A stretch of 64,000 bases of DNA, from the NCBI RefSeq assembly GCF_000313615.1, contig NZ_AMZQ01000007.1:124001-188000 (forward strand), read 5' to 3'. This document shows positions 44,757-54,105 of this stretch, piece after piece. The DNA comes from Campylobacter showae CSUNSWCD (GTDB taxonomy: Bacteria; Campylobacterota; Campylobacteria; Campylobacterales; Campylobacteraceae). The notes beneath the pieces are model-generated. The model was not told where the DNA came from. It made no database searches and saw only the letters and a list, made by a program, of their open reading frames with translations. Numbering within the stretch: position 1 is the first letter of the stretch; every line of letters starts with the position of its first letter. The position numbers and the translations under genes were made by a program.

Positions 44757-45179
44757 CTACTCCGCTTTTTTGCAAACGGCGGCCGAGTGCGTGAGTAGAT
44801 CGTGCAAATTTAGCGCGTCCTTGCGAAAAAAACAGAGGCAAAGTCCGACCACGCTAACGCCTGAGAGCAAAAAGCAGATGTAACGGAGCAAAACGCGCGC
44901 AAAGCCGAGCTTGCGGCTGCTGCGTAGGTCGATGAGGTAGATATTTTGCGAGCGGTAGCCGGGCGTCTGGGCTTTGATCGCAAAAAAGGCGCAGCAGATG
45001 AGAGCGACTGCGAAATTTGCCCCAAATATCGCGGTTTGGTTGTGCAAAAAGTCGTCTTTGCCGTCCAAAAAAACATAGGTCGTGAGGTAATATATCGGCA
45101 TCCCGATCAAAAAAAGATCGGTGATAAAGGCCTTTACTCGCGCGCCGATGGTGGCTAGTTGCGCTTTTTGTTTTGCCAA
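44757..45179 (-). CDS. RDD-family membrane protein
   Basis: 140 residues, three membrane helices. ATIGARVKAFITDLFLIGMPIYY holds the first Arg and Asp of the RDD signature; QTPGYRSQNIYLID is the conserved loop. The start is TTG inside an AAATTTG motif, supported by AAGGAG at the right distance. Some RDD proteins are cation antiporters, but most are uncharacterised. Confidence 0.75.
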   Translation of the reverse strand: MAKQKAQLATIGARVKAFITDLFLIGMPIYYLTTYVFLDGKDDFLHNQTAIFGANFAVALICCAFFAIKAQTPGYRSQNIYLIDLRSSRKLGFARVLLRYICFLLSGVSVVGLCLCFFRKDALNLHDLLTHSAAVCKKAE

Positions 45180-45869
45180 ATTTACTCCTTTTTATTTTCG
45201 GGCGCATGTTTTGGATTTGAGCGTCAAAGTTGATCGCGATTGCCCAAATTTACGTGCTTCTACTTTGTTGTGGTAAATTTACGTCTGCTTATGCTGCCGC
45301 TTCGGTGCAGTAAATTTGCGGCTCGTTTCCGCGTGTCCGCCGCTTGCGCCGTCTTATCCAGCTGGTCTTGCTCGGTTCTTAAACGGCGCTTTGTCTGCTG
45401 CCAGATTATACGTTTTGCCTAGCGTAATCTTTACGATGTCTGCCGTCTTTGTTTGTTTTTGGCGGCATACCAGTTTGCGATGATCAATAATTTTCGACTC
45501 GCACATTTTTTCATTAAACCCGCTTGCGTTTGATTTATCGTAGGCTCCGTAAAATTTATAAAGTGCGGATTTTAAATTTAAGGCGTTTATCTCGCGCCAA
45601 ATTTTAAATTCGTAAATTTAAAGACGCTCTTTCGCGGGGGTAAATTTACCTAAATATAAATTTGACAGCCGCCGCTAAATGTACACGGCAACAACGCAAA
45701 TTTAACTCTGTCCGCAACCTGCAATATGTATCGACGGGCTTCGTTTTATCGTTCAATATACCGCACAACCAAGTCAAATTTGATTCTCGATCGGTTTGCT
45801 TTGATTGACTCCTGCAAAGTCCGTCCAAATTTGCACGACTAATCAAACATGTCCGCGAAATTTGAAAAT
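45180..45869. other. Gene-free region between the RDD gene and pyrE
   Basis: No frame with start, ribosome site and recognisable content. Many AAATTT copies. On the reverse strand a few dozen coding-like codons occur near 45380-45490, perhaps a remnant; I cannot identify it. Confidence 0.45.
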
Positions 45870-46481
45870 TTAGTTACCTCTGCTGCCTGGCTTTATCGCC
45901 TTGCTTCCATCGGCGCAGAGCGGACAGCTTGCGGGATCAAAAATCTCAAACTCAAAGTTTCCAAGCGCAAAAAACGGCTTGTCGGCGGGTAGTTTGGCGC
46001 TTGGTTTTGCGACGCTGCCCGCTAAATTTGCGACCTTGCAAAAGCCGCGATTAGCAAGCGCGGCAAACGCCACCACCTTGCCGCCTAGGCTCTCGATCAC
46101 GCGAGCGGCCTCCATCGCCGAGCCGCCCGTAGTGATGATGTCCTCGCAAACGATAAATTTCTCGCCTTTTTTCACCTCAAAACCGCGTCGCAGGCTCATC
46201 ACGCGCTCGACTCGCTCGGTAAAAATAAAGCGTTTTTTCGCCGCGCGAGCTAGCTCGTAACCTGCCAAAATGCCGCCTAGAGCGGGCGAACAGACGCTGT
46301 CAAACTCTACGCCCGATTTTTCGATTACGGCGGCTAGCTCGTCCGCTAAAGCGCCGGCTAACTGCGGATCCTCGAGTACTTTGGCGCTTTGTAAATAAAA
46401 CTGCGAGTGGTTGCCGCTGCTAAGCAAAAAATGCCCCTGTAAATACGCGCCTGCGTCCTTGTAAATTTTTTCTAAATCCAT
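45870..46481 (-). CDS. pyrE: Orotate phosphoribosyltransferase
   Basis: Pyrimidine synthesis: joins orotate to PRPP. 203 residues with the PRPP-binding loop [20 protein letters not shown] near residue 115 and the [19 protein letters not shown] segment. The C-terminal part has a CPLC pair typical of the Campylobacter enzyme. ATG behind an AAAGGAAA site. Gene order pyrE-frr-secG is as in C. jejuni. Confidence 0.95.
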   Translation of the reverse strand: MDLEKIYKDAGAYLQGHFLLSSGNHSQFYLQSAKVLEDPQLAGALADELAAVIEKSGVEFDSVCSPALGGILAGYELARAAKKRFIFTERVERVMSLRRGFEVKKGEKFIVCEDIITTGGSAMEAARVIESLGGKVVAFAALANRGFCKVANLAGSVAKPSAKLPADKPFFALGNFEFEIFDPASCPLCADGSKAIKPGSRGN

Positions 46482-46791
46482 CGTTTTTCCTTTGTAAAAT
46501 TTGAGCGAATTTTACCCTAAGCGCGCTTAAGCTACTATTTTTTGAGCTTTTATCGGCTTGCGATTTTGCGTTATTATAAGCTTATGCCGAGCAAAAACGG
46601 CTAGCAATTTTAAATTTGGATATAAATTTTGGTAAAAGCGAGTATGGCGTGATAAATTTAAAATTTGGGCGAAATAAATAAATGCGCTTTGGGGTGTAGC
46701 AAAAGTGGACTAAAATTTATGTTAAATGCGAAATAGCGGAAGGTTTTTATAAAAGAAGCGGCTCGTCAAATTTAACAAGCCGCATGTAAAT
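46482..46791. other. Spacer between frr and pyrE
   Basis: No gene seen. It contains several TAAATTT/AAATTTG copies and no clear terminator. Confidence 0.45.
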
Positions 46792-47349
46792 TTAGACTTT
46801 TAAAAGCTCGTTCTCTTTTTCTTTTACGAGCGAGTCGATCTTTGACGTGTAGCTGTCAGTGATCTTTTGGACTTCGTCTTGTCCTTTTTTGCTCTCGTCT
46901 TCGGTGATCACTTTATCTTTTTCTAGCTTTTTAACCTCGTCGTTAGCGTCTTTTCTGATGTTTCTGATGCTAACTTTCGCCTTTTCGCCAAATGCCTTAG
47001 CGTGCTTGGCGTTTTCTTGGCGCTGCTCGACCGTCATCGGAGGGAAAAATAGTTTCACGCTCTCGCCATCGTTGTTCGGATTTACGCCGATATTTGCCGC
47101 AGAGATCGCTGCAGTGATGGTTTTTAGCATCGGTTTTTCCCACGGCGTAATGCTTATGGTGCTAGCATCGCTTGTTAGCACGGTGGCTACTTGGTTTAGA
47201 GGAGTTTGGCTACCGTAATAATCCACGTAAATATTATCGACTATGCTTATATTTACCTTGCCTGTGCGAAGCGTGCTAAAGTCGCGCTTTAGACCCTCGA
47301 TGCATTTGTCGCTATGCTCTTTTTGTTTTTTGTAAATTTCATTCAGCAT
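46792..47349 (-). CDS. frr: Ribosome recycling factor
   Basis: Splits post-termination ribosomes with EF-G. 185 residues, the standard length: [20 protein letters not shown] in the first coil, [20 protein letters not shown] (the hinge region), then [12 protein letters not shown]-type helix and a Lys/Glu-rich end. It overlaps the deacetylase gene by 11 bases. Confidence 0.97.
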   Translation of the reverse strand: MLNEIYKKQKEHSDKCIEGLKRDFSTLRTGKVNISIVDNIYVDYYGSQTPLNQVATVLTSDASTISITPWEKPMLKTITAAISAANIGVNPNNDGESVKLFFPPMTVEQRQENAKHAKAFGEKAKVSIRNIRKDANDEVKKLEKDKVITEDESKKGQDEVQKITDSYTSKIDSLVKEKENELLKV

Positions 47350-48304
47350 TTATATCCTTTACTAAAATTTTGGTCGTCGTTTTTCCGTTTACCTTAAGGC
47401 TCATTCTCACTTTATAGCGGTCGATCGGCTTGTTAAATTTAAGCGTCATCTGCCCGTTTTCAAGCTTGACTTTTTTTGTTTTTTGCCCTGTCATCGAGAA
47501 GTATCCGTGCGTCGCGTTCTCGTCGGTTTTGATGATAAGTTCGCTGATTTTATTGTCTTTGGGATAGTCTTGTGGTAGTATCCATTCGGCTTTTAAAAAT
47601 TTACTCGCAAGCGCGGACGGCAGGTGAGTGCCGTTCATAGCAGGGATCCTGTCTAGTTCGTGTAGATCGCTGTTTGCCGCGACTGCACCGGAGTTTTGGC
47701 TCAGTATCACCTCGATGCCGTGCTCAATTGCTACATCGCGCACTCTGTCGTTATATTCGCCAAAAGGATAAGCAAAATAGCGCGGTTTGTAGCCCATATT
47801 TTTTTCAAATTTGCTTATACCGTCCTCAAAGTCGTTTTTTAATTTTTCCTCGTTAAGACCGACCATGTGCAAGTGGCCGTAGGAGTGATAGCCGACTTCG
47901 CCGTATTTTTCCATCTCTTTTATCTGCTCAAAGGTCATAAAGTCGCCGTATTTTCGCGCGGTGGCCTCGACGTAGATCATCAGTGCAAACGGATATCCGT
48001 ACTCTAAAAATACCGGTAAGCCTTTTTCGTAAAAGCTTTTGTAGCCGTCGTCTACCGTTAAAACAACCCAGTTATCAGATACCGGCTCACCGTTTTTGAT
48101 AGCGTCCACGAGCTTTGAGAGAGGGATGATCTCGTAGCCTTTTTCTTTAAAATAATCAAACTGCTCGCGTAAATTTTTAATAGAGATGTTTGTACTTGGA
48201 TGCCTATCGTCGTCAAATCTGTGATAGTTAAAGATGTGCGCGTCTGCAAACGCAAGCTGCACCGCTGCAAAAAATGCGAGCGCGGAAACTAATTTTTTCA
48301 CCAA
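47339..48304 (-). CDS. Polysaccharide deacetylase family protein
   Basis: 321 residues with a signal peptide ([20 protein letters not shown]), so periplasmic. NodB-type domain: [28 protein letters not shown] (catalytic DD), [12 protein letters not shown] (metal His), and [12 protein letters not shown]. The C-terminal third is a small beta domain. It probably removes N-acetyl groups from peptidoglycan or a capsule/LPS sugar. It sits between secG (six bases) and frr (overlap), an odd place for such a gene. Confidence 0.85.
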   Translation of the reverse strand: MVKKLVSALAFFAAVQLAFADAHIFNYHRFDDDRHPSTNISIKNLREQFDYFKEKGYEIIPLSKLVDAIKNGEPVSDNWVVLTVDDGYKSFYEKGLPVFLEYGYPFALMIYVEATARKYGDFMTFEQIKEMEKYGEVGYHSYGHLHMVGLNEEKLKNDFEDGISKFEKNMGYKPRYFAYPFGEYNDRVRDVAIEHGIEVILSQNSGAVAANSDLHELDRIPAMNGTHLPSALASKFLKAEWILPQDYPKDNKISELIIKTDENATHGYFSMTGQKTKKVKLENGQMTLKFNKPIDRYKVRMSLKVNGKTTTKILVKDINAE

Positions 48305-48310
48305 TGCGCC

Positions 48311-48649
48311 TTATTTTTGCTCGCTTGCTGGAGCTGCAGGAGCATTAGGAGCTTGCGGAACAACTGCCTCAGGAGCTGCAGGTAGCGACGAAGTATCGAC
48401 GCTATCTATTAGAGATTTGCTGCTTTGCGTGTTGTAAACGTAGCTTAGCGCTAGAGTGTTTAGGATAAATAAAACGCCCACGACGAAGGTAAATTTGGCT
48501 AAAAATCCGGCCGGTCCTTTTGCGCCAAATAGGCTTTCGTTGCTACCGCTATATGCACCCAGTCCGATAGAGGAGCTTTTCTGAAGCAAAACGGCGATCG
48601 TTAAAACTACCGCGAAAATAAACTGCAATACTAAAAAAAGCGAATCCAT
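48311..48649 (-). CDS. secG: Preprotein translocase subunit SecG
   Basis: 112 residues: FLVLQFIFAVVLTIAVLLQK, the conserved GLGAYSGS ... LFGAKGPAGFLAKFTF stretch and a second membrane helix, then an Ala/Pro-rich tail (PAAPEAVVPQAPNAPAAPA). The tail is longer than in E. coli but usual in this phylum. Joins SecYE in the inner membrane. Confidence 0.93.
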   Translation of the reverse strand: MDSLFLVLQFIFAVVLTIAVLLQKSSSIGLGAYSGSNESLFGAKGPAGFLAKFTFVVGVLFILNTLALSYVYNTQSSKSLIDSVDTSSLPAAPEAVVPQAPNAPAAPASEQK

Positions 48650-48683
48650 TAAAAATCCTTTTAAATTTTCAAAATTAGTCGCG

Positions 48684-48689
48684 ATTATA
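48684..48689 (-). promoter_or_regulatory. -10 box of secG
   Basis: TATAAT on the reverse strand (context AGTATAATCG), about 35 bp before the secG start. Confidence 0.5.
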
Positions 48690-48711
48690 CTAAAAAAGTT
48701 TTGAATTTGGG

Positions 48712-49095
48712 TTAAATTTCTTTTTCTATCTCATAAAGTTCGTAGCGCACGGTCTTAAAAATCTCGGAAATTTTAACGTCGATGAGTTTAAAACACTCTT
48801 CTAAAACCCTTGCGCTTTCTTGCGCGCGTTTGATATTGGCGGTTTGCAAATCGTCCAAATTTAGGCGAATTTGCTCCTCTTTAAGGCTTGGTTTTAGTAC
48901 GTCATTTGTGGCATCGCGAAATTTTATAAATTCCTTTTGCGGGATTTTTGCCTTGTGGCGGAGAGTTTTTATTTTTTTAGCGAGGGCTAGGTCGTCAAAG
49001 CCGTAACGTCTGACGTCCTCGACGACTCTAAGCCCTTCTTTTAAGCGGTTTAAATTTGCGTCTATTACGCGGTAGAGCCGCTCTTCGTTAGTCAT
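48712..49095 (-). CDS. ThiE-type N-terminal domain protein, stand-alone
   Basis: 127 residues, helical. It starts ERLYRVIDANLNRLKEGLRV-VEDVRRYGF, the pattern of the small domain fused before thiamine-phosphate synthase in cyanobacteria and some others. Here it stands alone, without the TIM-barrel catalytic part. It may regulate or assist thiamine synthesis, or work elsewhere. It overlaps the BI-1 gene by eight bases. Confidence 0.7.
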   Translation of the reverse strand: MTNEERLYRVIDANLNRLKEGLRVVEDVRRYGFDDLALAKKIKTLRHKAKIPQKEFIKFRDATNDVLKPSLKEEQIRLNLDDLQTANIKRAQESARVLEECFKLIDVKISEIFKTVRYELYEIEKEI

Positions 49096-49789
49096 CTCTA
49101 CTAAAAATGCCTAAAATTTGAAGTAAAGAAACGAACAAATTCACGAAATCAAGATAAAGAGCGACTGCGCCCTCGATCGGAGTTTCGTAGTTGCCGCGGA
49201 TGATATTTTGCGTATCGTAAAGGATATACGCGCTAAATAAAACCGCACCCACGCTAGCGATCGCAAGCTGTAAAACCGGGCTGTGGAAAAATATATTTAT
49301 GATCGCAGCCACGAGTAAAACGATAAGTGTGATGAAAAGCATCTTGCCCATCGCGGTAAAGTCGCGCTTGGTATTCATAGCAAACACGCTAAGTCCGCCA
49401 AATGCCACGGTCGTAAGCGTAAAGGCCTGAGCTACTATCGCCGCGCCTCCTGGCATCGCAAAGGTGCGTCCCAAAATAGGCGTAAGCGTAAGTCCGCTAA
49501 CGAAAGTAAAGGCAAAAAGCAGGATCAAATTTAAGCCCGATTTGCGTTTAGCAAACATTAGGCCCACCAAAAGTCCTAGCTCAAGTATCACAAATAGCCA
49601 ATAGTTGCCCGCCACCGTAGCTCCCAGCGAGCTATAAAGCCCGACGTAAGCTCCGACGCTGGCGGCTAAAAGCGAAGCCGCGAAAAGCTGATAGGTTTGC
49701 TTGATAAACGTGCTAAGCGCGCTTTGCGAATATTCGCTCGCAACCTCGTGCTCTCTTGAGTTTGCATAGTTTCTGTCATATAAACTCAT
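49088..49789 (-). CDS. Bax inhibitor-1 / YccA-family membrane protein
   Basis: 233 residues, seven membrane helices, starting MSLYDRNYANSREHEV. The C-terminal ILYDTQNIIRGNYETPIEGAVALYLDFVNLF (ends given) is the family signature. Bacterial relatives act as calcium leak channels or FtsH modulators. The ATG at 49789 has AAAGGAG upstream; an earlier in-frame start at 49828 would overlap that site. Confidence 0.9.
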   Translation of the reverse strand: MSLYDRNYANSREHEVASEYSQSALSTFIKQTYQLFAASLLAASVGAYVGLYSSLGATVAGNYWLFVILELGLLVGLMFAKRKSGLNLILLFAFTFVSGLTLTPILGRTFAMPGGAAIVAQAFTLTTVAFGGLSVFAMNTKRDFTAMGKMLFITLIVLLVAAIINIFFHSPVLQLAIASVGAVLFSAYILYDTQNIIRGNYETPIEGAVALYLDFVNLFVSLLQILGIFSRDD

Positions 49790-49913
49790 TTTTTCTCCTT
49801 TTTTAATTTCTGACGCAAATTTAGCCAAAAATAGGTAAATAAAATATAAAAGATCGCTGAATTTGACATGCGAAAAGCATTTTAAAAAAATTTAACGAAC
49901 TTTGAAACGTTTT

Positions 49914-49922
49914 TGATATAAT
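49914..49922 (+). promoter_or_regulatory. Extended -10 promoter of the carbonic anhydrase operon
   Basis: TGATATAAT, 28 bp before the ATG at 49951. Confidence 0.55.
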
Positions 49923-49950
49923 ATTTTATAATTTTTTATCGGGAAAGCAG

Positions 49951-50580
49951 ATGCAAGGTATCTTAGACGGCGCCGTCAAATTTATGGAAGAAGATTTTTT
50001 AGAGCATAAGGAGCTTTTTGAAAGCCTGGGCGAGAAACAGACGCCGCACACTCTTTTTGTGGGATGTATCGACTCGCGCGTGGTGCCTAGCCTCATAACA
50101 AACACGGTTCCGGGCGACCTAGTAGTCGTGCGAAATATCGCAAACATCGTGCCTCCGTACCGCAAAAGCGAGGAGTTTTTGGCTACGACGTCGGCGATCG
50201 AGTACGCCTTGCAAACGCTAAACGTGCAAAACGTCATCATCTGCGGGCACAGTAACTGCGGCGGCTGCGCGGCTTTGTGGATGGACGAGGCTAAATTTAG
50301 CAAAACACCAAACGTAAAGCGCTGGCTAGATCTATTAGAGCCCGTAAAAAAGCGCGTGCAAAAGCTTTTCGGCGACAATATCGCAAAAAGAGAGTGGATA
50401 ACCGAACGACTTAGCCTTGTAAATTCGTTTGAAAATCTACTGAGCTACCCCGACGTCAAGGCTAAATTTAAAGACGGAGAGCTAAAAATTTACGCCTGGC
50501 ACTACATAATAGAAACCGGCGAAATTTACAACTATAACTTCGTAACGAAGAGCTTTAAACTGCTAGGAGTCGAGAAATGA
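49951..50580 (+). CDS. Beta-carbonic anhydrase
   Basis: Interconverts carbon dioxide and bicarbonate; important for these capnophilic bacteria. 209 residues. Zinc ligands lie in FVGCIDSRVVPSLI (Cys, with the Asp-Arg dyad) and IICGHSNCGGCAAL (His, Cys). Length and motifs match the CynT-like enzyme next to an mscS gene in C. jejuni. Stop overlaps the mscS start by four bases. Confidence 0.95.
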   Translation: MQGILDGAVKFMEEDFLEHKELFESLGEKQTPHTLFVGCIDSRVVPSLITNTVPGDLVVVRNIANIVPPYRKSEEFLATTSAIEYALQTLNVQNVIICGHSNCGGCAALWMDEAKFSKTPNVKRWLDLLEPVKKRVQKLFGDNIAKREWITERLSLVNSFENLLSYPDVKAKFKDGELKIYAWHYIIETGEIYNYNFVTKSFKLLGVEK

Positions 50581-52424
50581 AAAAAATTTTAGTCGCCGTT
50601 TTTGCGCTGTGCTTTGGCTTAAATTTACTCGCAAATACCAAAATCGACGACCTAAACGCGACAGACATCCTAAGCGTCGTAAATCAAATCAACGAAGCAA
50701 ACGCGCAGATCGCAGTTATCAAGGCGCAGTCGGCCGAAAATAACGAAACTGCCGATAAAAACGTGCTTTTTAAAACCGTCTCGGAGAAAAAAGAAAAGCT
50801 AATCGAGCAGATCCCTTACCTCATCATGCAAATCGAAATCGACGAGGAGCAGGTGCAGAAATTTAAGCACGAAATGCAAAATTTGGAATCAAAAATCAAA
50901 CGGCTAAAAAACTCGGACAATCAAAATTTATACGTCAAAAATATGCTCGAGCTCGAGCGAATGCGGCTTGACGGGCTGTTTTACTCCTCGCTTTTAAATT
51001 TGGAAAATATCTTTAAAGAAGGCGGCAAAGCCGTGGACGTAAGGCTCGCCGTCGAGGAGACGCTACTTAGCTTTCAGACGGAGTTTTACGCGCAGTTTAA
51101 GGAGTTTAAGGATAGTCTAAACGAAGAAGCGCTCGCTGCGCACAAAAGCGAACTAGAGGCGCTAGAAGCGCACAAAAAGACGCTTGAAGAGATACTCCAC
51201 TACCTGCGCGATAACGCCGAGCTACTCACGTCAAACTACATCATCTCGGAGCTAAATTTAAAAACGGCGATCGATTTTATCAACGAAAAGGCATCGTTTA
51301 CGAGCAAATTTAACGTCGGCAAGGCGGCAATCATATTCGTCGTATTTTTATTTTTCGTCTCGTTTACGACGCTACTTAGCAGGCTCACGCTGTGGGCTTT
51401 GATGAAATTTTTCGTCAAGCACGACTCGGATAGACAGACAAAAGGGCGCATCGTAGAAATCATCAAACGCCCGATGCTACTCACCCTTATCGCATACGCG
51501 ATAGATATATGCGTCTCGATCGCATATTATCCCGCTCCGATGCCGATAAAATTCGCAAATTTCCTAGCGATTACTTTTGTTATCGCCGTCACTTGGCTCA
51601 TACTTAGCGTACTAAACGGCTACGGCATGGTGCTCATCAACGAACTCACCAAAAAAAGCGGGCGCAAAGAGGTGATAAATTTGATCCTAAAGATCATCTA
51701 TTTCATCATCTTCGTTATCGCGCTGCTTATCGTGCTTAGCAAGCTCGGCTTTAACGTTAGCGCCATCATCGCATCTCTTGGTATCGGCGGCCTTGCGGTG
51801 GCTCTTGCGACTAAGGATATTTTGGCGAATTTCTTTGCTTCCGTTATGCTGCTCTTTGACAACTCATTCTCGCAGGGCGACTGGATCGTGTGCGGCGACA
51901 TCGAGGGAACGGTCGTGGAGATCGGACTTAGGAAAACGACCGTGCGAACCTTTGACAACGCCCTTATATTTGTGCCAAACTCCAAGCTAGCTAGCGATCC
52001 GATCCGAAACTGGAGCAGGCGAAAGATGGGACGACGCATCAGGATGCTAATCGGATTAGAATACAGCGCCACGACCGAGCAGATCAAAAAATGCGTCGAT
52101 GAGATCAAACAGATGCTGATTGATCACCCAGATATCGCAAAGGGCGACGATATGGGCTCGAAAAAGGCTAGCCGCTACGACCGCGGTATCGTCTCGATCG
52201 ACGATCTGGCCGGTTATAAGTCAAATTTGTTCGTTGTAGTGGACGAGTTTGCCGATAGCTCGATAAATATCCTCGTGTACTGCTTTTCAAAGACGATAGT
52301 TTGGGGCGAGTTTTTGGCCGTCAAAGAGGACGTGATGCTAAAAATAATGAATATCGTAGAGGCCAACGGGCTTGGATTTGCCTTCCCTAGCCAGAGCCTA
52401 TACGTCGAAGAAGTGAAAAAATAA
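50577..52424 (+). CDS. Mechanosensitive channel, MscS family, large form
   Basis: 615 residues: signal peptide (KKILVAVFALCFGLNLLANT), a coiled periplasmic region to about residue 230, then five membrane helices. The pore helix and beta domain read LGIGGLAVALATKDILANFFASVMLLFDNSFSQGDWIVCGDIEGTV (ends given), followed by VEIGLRKTTVRTFDNALIFVPNSKLA, typical of MscS. It releases solutes on osmotic downshift. The long extracytoplasmic part places it with MscK/YbiO-like forms. Confidence 0.93.
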   Translation: MKKILVAVFALCFGLNLLANTKIDDLNATDILSVVNQINEANAQIAVIKAQSAENNETADKNVLFKTVSEKKEKLIEQIPYLIMQIEIDEEQVQKFKHEMQNLESKIKRLKNSDNQNLYVKNMLELERMRLDGLFYSSLLNLENIFKEGGKAVDVRLAVEETLLSFQTEFYAQFKEFKDSLNEEALAAHKSELEALEAHKKTLEEILHYLRDNAELLTSNYIISELNLKTAIDFINEKASFTSKFNVGKAAIIFVVFLFFVSFTTLLSRLTLWALMKFFVKHDSDRQTKGRIVEIIKRPMLLTLIAYAIDICVSIAYYPAPMPIKFANFLAITFVIAVTWLILSVLNGYGMVLINELTKKSGRKEVINLILKIIYFIIFVIALLIVLSKLGFNVSAIIASLGIGGLAVALATKDILANFFASVMLLFDNSFSQGDWIVCGDIEGTVVEIGLRKTTVRTFDNALIFVPNSKLASDPIRNWSRRKMGRRIRMLIGLEYSATTEQIKKCVDEIKQMLIDHPDIAKGDDMGSKKASRYDRGIVSIDDLAGYKSNLFVVVDEFADSSINILVYCFSKTIVWGEFLAVKEDVMLKIMNIVEANGLGFAFPSQSLYVEEVKK

Positions 52425-52440
52425 TTTTAAAGGAGAGAAA

Positions 52441-52590
52441 ATGAGCGAAGAATTTGACTACGAAGAGGAAGATTTGGAGGAGGAATACTCCGAATTTGAC
52501 GACGAGAGATCTGAAAGATACAGCTACAACTACGACGAGAACGACTACGAATACGGCGACGAAGACGAAGAGGATAGCTACGAGATGTGA
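52441..52590 (+). CDS. Hyperacidic, tyrosine-rich mini-protein (49 residues)
   Basis: Begins MSEEFDYEEEDLEEEYSEFD and goes on with nearly only Glu, Asp, Tyr, Ser, Arg and Asn. It has a strong AAAGGAGAG ribosome site and lies 16 bases after mscS, so it is probably co-expressed. Such acidic peptides can act as DNA mimics, metal buffers or channel tails; nothing here decides. No basic or hydrophobic segments. The unlikely chance of a long acidic frame with a good ribosome site argues for a real gene. Confidence 0.65.
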   Translation: MSEEFDYEEEDLEEEYSEFDDERSERYSYNYDENDYEYGDEDEEDSYEM

Positions 52591-52801
52591 TTTGCGCTCA
52601 AATTTGTCCTAGTCTGGCAAAATTTGCCGGCGGGCCGAATTTGGAGCGTTTAAATTTGAGTTTTAGTCAAATTTGAACTAAATCTTGAGGTAAGACGAGA
52701 CGGCTGTTTTTGCGTAGGCTCAGTTAAATTTAAACAGGCTTTGCGCCGATATACAAATTCATCCTGCTTTTGATGATTTTTGGCGGTTGTTGCCTTCAAA
52801 T

Positions 52802-53929
52802 TTAGACATTTATATCTAGCTTTCGGATTTTATTTAGAGCTTCTAAAAGCTTGGTTACGTCCGTTCCTTTTTCTTGTTCGGCCTTGATAAATTTCTCGAA
52901 AAACTCACGCTTTATATCCTTATAAATATAGGTTTGGCTTTTACTAGTAGCGTGGATAGGTTTAAATTTCTTTTCTTTTGCGGCGTCTGCTTGCGCTTTT
53001 TCTACGATTTTCTCGTCAAAGTTGCTCTTTTTTAGCGCGATTTTTTGCAGCACGTCTGCGATACTCTCGCCGTTTTTAAACACGTCTTTTAGAAATTTAA
53101 AAAACTCTTTTTTGCTCGCTTCGTCTGCGTAGCTCACGCGATCTTCTATATCTTGTCCCAGAAGCGTAATGCGCTCTTTTGCGGGCGTTTGGTCGAAATT
53201 TAGCGTGCCGTTTTCGAGCGAAATCTTGACGTTTGCGTATTCGCCTAGGATTTTATTTGCCGCGTACTCGAGCCATTTATCTTTAAACTCCTCCTCGCTC
53301 ATATCTGAATCCAGCAGCTTTGAGGCCTTAGCGTCCATTATCAGGCCGCTGCCGCTACGCATGCCAAGCCCCAGGCCAAATCCGCCCAGATCCACGTTAA
53401 ATTTACTCAAAAACTTATCCACGCTAAAGACGTCCTGTCTAAATATATCGGACGGATCGCCCGCGTGCGCGATCAGAGCTCGCGTGCTATCTACGAAGCT
53501 TTTTAGCTCGGCGGCTTTTTCTTTGTCGGTACTCGGATCAAGCCCGTTCATCTTACCCCAGATGCTGATTTTATCGTCTCTCGTGTAGCCGCTTAGAGAA
53601 AATATCCTCCTTGCAAATACCGGTTCGTCAGGCTTTAGTCCGAGCTCCTTACGCCATCCGTCCTCCAGCTCGTCAAACCTCATTTTCGCACCCAACCACA
53701 TGCTTAAATTTTTACCCGTTAGCTTTTCTGGATCAATCTTGTCCGCCCAAATTTTTAGTTGGTCGTAGTCTAATTCGCTTGGATTTACCGTATCGTAATT
53801 AATCTGTGCCGTCAAATTTGACATCAAATTCGCCGCTTCTTTTTCCTCGCGCGCTTTTAAATTGTGCCCGCGAGCGCCGTTAAAATCGAAATTTGCATTT
53901 GCGTTAAATCCGTTTACGCCGCCTATCAT
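52802..53929 (-). CDS. Hypothetical protein, 375 residues
   Basis: No signal peptide or membrane helix. The N-terminus is Asn/Gly-rich (GGVNGFNANANFDFNGARGH), as in some flagellar or secreted proteins. A Gly-rich hydrophobic centre (DLGGFGLGLGMRSGSGLIMD) and a charged helical C-terminus follow. Preceded by an AAAAGGA site. I do not recognise the family; an exported or cell-surface role is a guess based on the N-terminus only. Confidence 0.55.
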   Translation of the reverse strand: MIGGVNGFNANANFDFNGARGHNLKAREEKEAANLMSNLTAQINYDTVNPSELDYDQLKIWADKIDPEKLTGKNLSMWLGAKMRFDELEDGWRKELGLKPDEPVFARRIFSLSGYTRDDKISIWGKMNGLDPSTDKEKAAELKSFVDSTRALIAHAGDPSDIFRQDVFSVDKFLSKFNVDLGGFGLGLGMRSGSGLIMDAKASKLLDSDMSEEEFKDKWLEYAANKILGEYANVKISLENGTLNFDQTPAKERITLLGQDIEDRVSYADEASKKEFFKFLKDVFKNGESIADVLQKIALKKSNFDEKIVEKAQADAAKEKKFKPIHATSKSQTYIYKDIKREFFEKFIKAEQEKGTDVTKLLEALNKIRKLDINV

Positions 53930-54012
53930 CTAAAATCCTTTTAAAATTTGACTTTCTAACGATATCGGCAAAATTCGAATAAAATTTAGAGTAAAAGATA
54001 AGAAGCGGTATC

Positions 54013-54067
54013 AAATTTACGGTCGGTCGCCGAGAGGGTAGAGGCGCTAACGAGCCGCCGTAAATTT
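54013..54067. other. Inverted AAATTTACGG pair
   Basis: AAATTTACGG (54013-54022) and CCGTAAATTT (54058-54067) are perfect inverted copies 35 bases apart, between two leftward genes. It may end the diguanylate cyclase transcript. Confidence 0.45.
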
Positions 54068-54105
54068 GCGCCCGCAGCTACCAATCGGCAAACGCTTGCG
54101 TAAAT

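Noticed and set aside
39060-45179. Prophage or integrative element
   Set aside because: No integrase, terminase, structural or relaxase gene is present, and no direct repeat of the tRNA end was seen.
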